The position numbers were made by a program, and so were the translations under genes. Positions 12,464 through 13,606 of a stretch of DNA of 13,606 nucleotides are shown here, piece by piece. This DNA is from Methanobacteriota archaeon (GTDB lineage Archaea > Thermoplasmatota > Thermoplasmata > RBG-16-68-12), in assembly GCA_005879045.1 (NCBI GenBank), contig VBLV01000011.1, positions 1-13,606 of the forward strand, given 5' to 3'. Positions within the stretch are counted from its first letter, which is position 1. Every line of letters starts with the position of its first letter. The notes under the pieces are model-generated. The model was not told the DNA's origin and searched no databases. It saw only the letters and a program-made list of their open reading frames with translations.

Positions 12464-13507
12464 CTAGTCGGGCGTGTCGATCGCGAGCACGACCTTGCCG
12501 AACTGCTCGCCTCGCCCCAAGTATTCGTGGGCCTGGCGGGCCTGCTCGAGCGGGAAGACGCGGTCCACGACCGGCTTGAGGCGGCCCATGAAGACGAGCT
12601 TCATGACCTCCTCGAACTCCCGCTGATTCGCCATCGTCGAACCGAGCACGGAGAGCTGCCGCCAGAAGAGGTATCGCGCGTCGAGCTCGAGGAGAGCGCC
12701 GGTCGTCGCGCCTGGAACCACGACGCGGCCCCCTTTCCGGAGGCTCCGGACGGAGTCCTTGAACGTCGCTTCGCCGACATGATCCACGACGACGTCGACG
12801 CCGCGCTTCCCCGTGAGTTCCCAGATCGCCTTGGACCACGGCATCGCCTTGTAGTTGACGAGGACATCCGCGCCGAGCGCCTTCGCCTTCTCCAGCTTCG
12901 CGTCGCTCGAGCTCGTCGTGAAGACGGTGCAGCCGGCGAGCTTTGCGACCTGGATCGCGGCCGTCGAGACGCCGGATCCGGCGCCGAGGATGAGAACGTC
13001 CTCTCCAGGCCGGACCTTCGCGCGGGTGATGAGCATCCGCCACGCGGTCATGAACGCCAGCGGGACGGCGGCGGCCTGCGGGAAGTCCATGTCCGTGGGA
13101 ATCTTGAGGACGTTTCTCGCGGGGACGGCGACCTTTTCCGCGTACGTCCCGGGAAGATGCTCCCCGAGGATCTTGTACTCGACACATTCGGAGTCCTCGC
13201 CCCGGAGGCAGTACTCGCACCGGCCGCACGAGACCCCCGGATTCACGACGACGCGGTCGCCGACCTCGACGTCGGTCACGTCGGAGCCGACCTCGGCGAT
13301 GTCCCCCGCCGCGTCGCAGCCGAGGATATGAGGGAGCGTCAGCTTGAGGGTCGGGATTCCTTCGCGGACCGCCAGATCCAGATGGTTCAAGGATGCCGCG
13401 TGGACGCGGACCACCACTTGGTCCGGTCCCGGGACCGGATCCGGATGATGCCGGTCCAACTCGAGAACCTCGGGCCCGCCGAAGCGGGGCACGACGACCG
13501 CCTTCAG
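12464..13507 (-). CDS. Zinc-containing MDR-family alcohol dehydrogenase/quinone reductase-like protein (347 aa)
   Basis: A medium-chain dehydrogenase/reductase with the N-terminal GroES-like fold and a Rossmann NAD(P) domain (ILGAGSGV near 173-180). The structural zinc lobe is complete: Cys94, Cys97, Cys100 and Cys108 in CGRCEYCLRGEDSEC. The catalytic-zinc positions are altered: NHLD (41-44) replaces the usual Cys-x-x-(S/D) and GCDAAG replaces GHExxG, so it probably lacks catalytic zinc and resembles quinone-reductase or enoyl-reductase-like members. The start is atypical. The usual N-terminus MKAVVVP is matched only if CTG at 13507 initiates (reading xKAVVVP). AGGTG (13513-13517) lies five bases before it and a TATA-like CTTATCTA 42 bases before. 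The first standard codon, GTG at 13492 (342 aa), would cut off the first strand. The substrate is unknown. Confidence 0.93.
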   Translation of the reverse strand: MKAVVVPRFGGPEVLELDRHHPDPVPGPDQVVVRVHAASLNHLDLAVREGIPTLKLTLPHILGCDAAGDIAEVGSDVTDVEVGDRVVVNPGVSCGRCEYCLRGEDSECVEYKILGEHLPGTYAEKVAVPARNVLKIPTDMDFPQAAAVPLAFMTAWRMLITRAKVRPGEDVLILGAGSGVSTAAIQVAKLAGCTVFTTSSSDAKLEKAKALGADVLVNYKAMPWSKAIWELTGKRGVDVVVDHVGEATFKDSVRSLRKGGRVVVPGATTGALLELDARYLFWRQLSVLGSTMANQREFEEVMKLVFMGRLKPVVDRVFPLEQARQAHEYLGRGEQFGKVVLAIDTPD

Positions 13508-13512
13508 CGTAC

Positions 13513-13517
13513 CACCT
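13513..13517 (-). promoter_or_regulatory. Ribosome-binding site supporting a CTG start
   Basis: AGGTG on the minus strand is complementary to the CACCT of the archaeal 16S rRNA tail and lies five bases before CTG at 13505-13507. It is 20 bases from the alternative GTG at 13492, too far for normal initiation there. Confidence 0.45.
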
Positions 13518-13545
13518 GCGCGACAGCGGCGAATCGAAGCGGTCC

Positions 13546-13553
13546 TAGATAAG
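13546..13553 (-). promoter_or_regulatory. TATA-like box of the MDR dehydrogenase gene
   Basis: CTTATCTA on the minus strand, centred 42 bases before the CTG at 13507. A start site about 25 bases downstream would give a leader of roughly 16 bases containing the AGGTG ribosome-binding site. Confidence 0.45.
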
Positions 13554-13561
13554 GGCCGCCG

Positions 13562-13606
13562 TCACCGCACGTTGTAGCCCTTCGACTGGAGCAATCGCAC
13601 GACGTC
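13562..13606 (-). CDS. 3' end of an unidentified gene (partial)
   Basis: The minus strand is open from the right edge for 14 codons, reading DVVRLLQSKGYNVR, and ends at TGA (13562-13564). The amphipathic helix plus GYNVR ending and GC-rich third positions suggest a real C-terminus, but the family cannot be named. It lies upstream of the MDR dehydrogenase on the same strand, 54 bases away with a promoter between. Confidence 0.45.
   Translation of the reverse strand, partial: DVVRLLQSKGYNVR

Noticed and set aside
12527..13552. Long open frame antisense to the MDR dehydrogenase
   Set aside because: It mirrors the codon bias of the real gene and shows no family signature.
1..13606. CRISPR arrays, tRNA/rRNA genes, insertion sequences, phage or defence genes
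   Set aside because: Reading through both strands I saw no spaced direct repeats, no tRNA-like cloverleaf, no transposase or integrase motif and no known defence-system domain.

Overview
The window looks like a piece of a GC-rich archaeal chromosome, most likely from a non-halophilic member of the Thermoplasmatota. The clues are a bacterio-opsin-activator (HTH_10) type regulator, T/A-rich TATA-like boxes centred about 23-36 bases upstream of many starts (so mostly leaderless or very short-leader transcripts), some GTG/TTG/CTG starts, and gene-dense packing with convergent genes that abut or overlap. The proteins are not strongly acidic, which argues against haloarchaea. The lineage is an inference. 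I see no rRNA, tRNA, CRISPR array, insertion sequence or phage gene, so this reads as ordinary chromosome with one unusual small cluster near the right end.

Layout. Bases 1-129 hold the 3' end of an unidentified gene. A class III aminotransferase (126-1499, minus) converges on it. Next is a minus-strand operon read right to left: aldehyde dehydrogenase (2518-3969), gamma-carbonic-anhydrase-like protein (1995-2513) and hot-dog thioesterase (1545-1973). One TATA box at about 4001-4008 appears to serve both this operon and a divergent SAM methyltransferase (4034-4801). Endonuclease IV (4898-5803) follows, and its 3' end overlaps a convergent DCC/DUF393 thiol protein (5733-6122). After a 434-base gap of mostly non-coding DNA comes a bacterial-looking isocitrate lyase (6557-7894). 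It converges on an unrecognised 407-residue helical protein (7907-9130, minus) that carries four degenerate His-containing repeats. Thioredoxin reductase (9221-10153) and a bactofilin-like beta-solenoid protein (10207-10665) come next.

The most interesting part is 10670-12462. An HTH_10 regulator (10670-11404, minus) is divergent from a small basic protein (11518-11772). A SelW/Rdx-type CxxC protein (11816-12079) follows, then a second small basic protein (12172-12462). The two small proteins align without gaps over about 39 residues and are probably paralogues of a family I do not recognise. Upstream of each lies the same 33-base element, 27 of 33 positions identical, beginning with a CCGTC-N4-GACGG palindrome. 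One copy sits between the regulator and its divergent neighbour. This looks like a regulator/operator/target module, possibly tied to thiol redox because of the Rdx protein and nearby TrxB and DCC proteins. The window ends with a zinc-type MDR dehydrogenase (12464-13507, minus; probable CTG start) and the last 14 codons of another minus-strand gene.

Functionally the window mixes small-carbon and aldehyde metabolism (aminotransferase, ALDH, thioesterase, isocitrate lyase, MDR dehydrogenase), DNA repair (endonuclease IV) and thiol redox (TrxB, DCC protein, Rdx protein).
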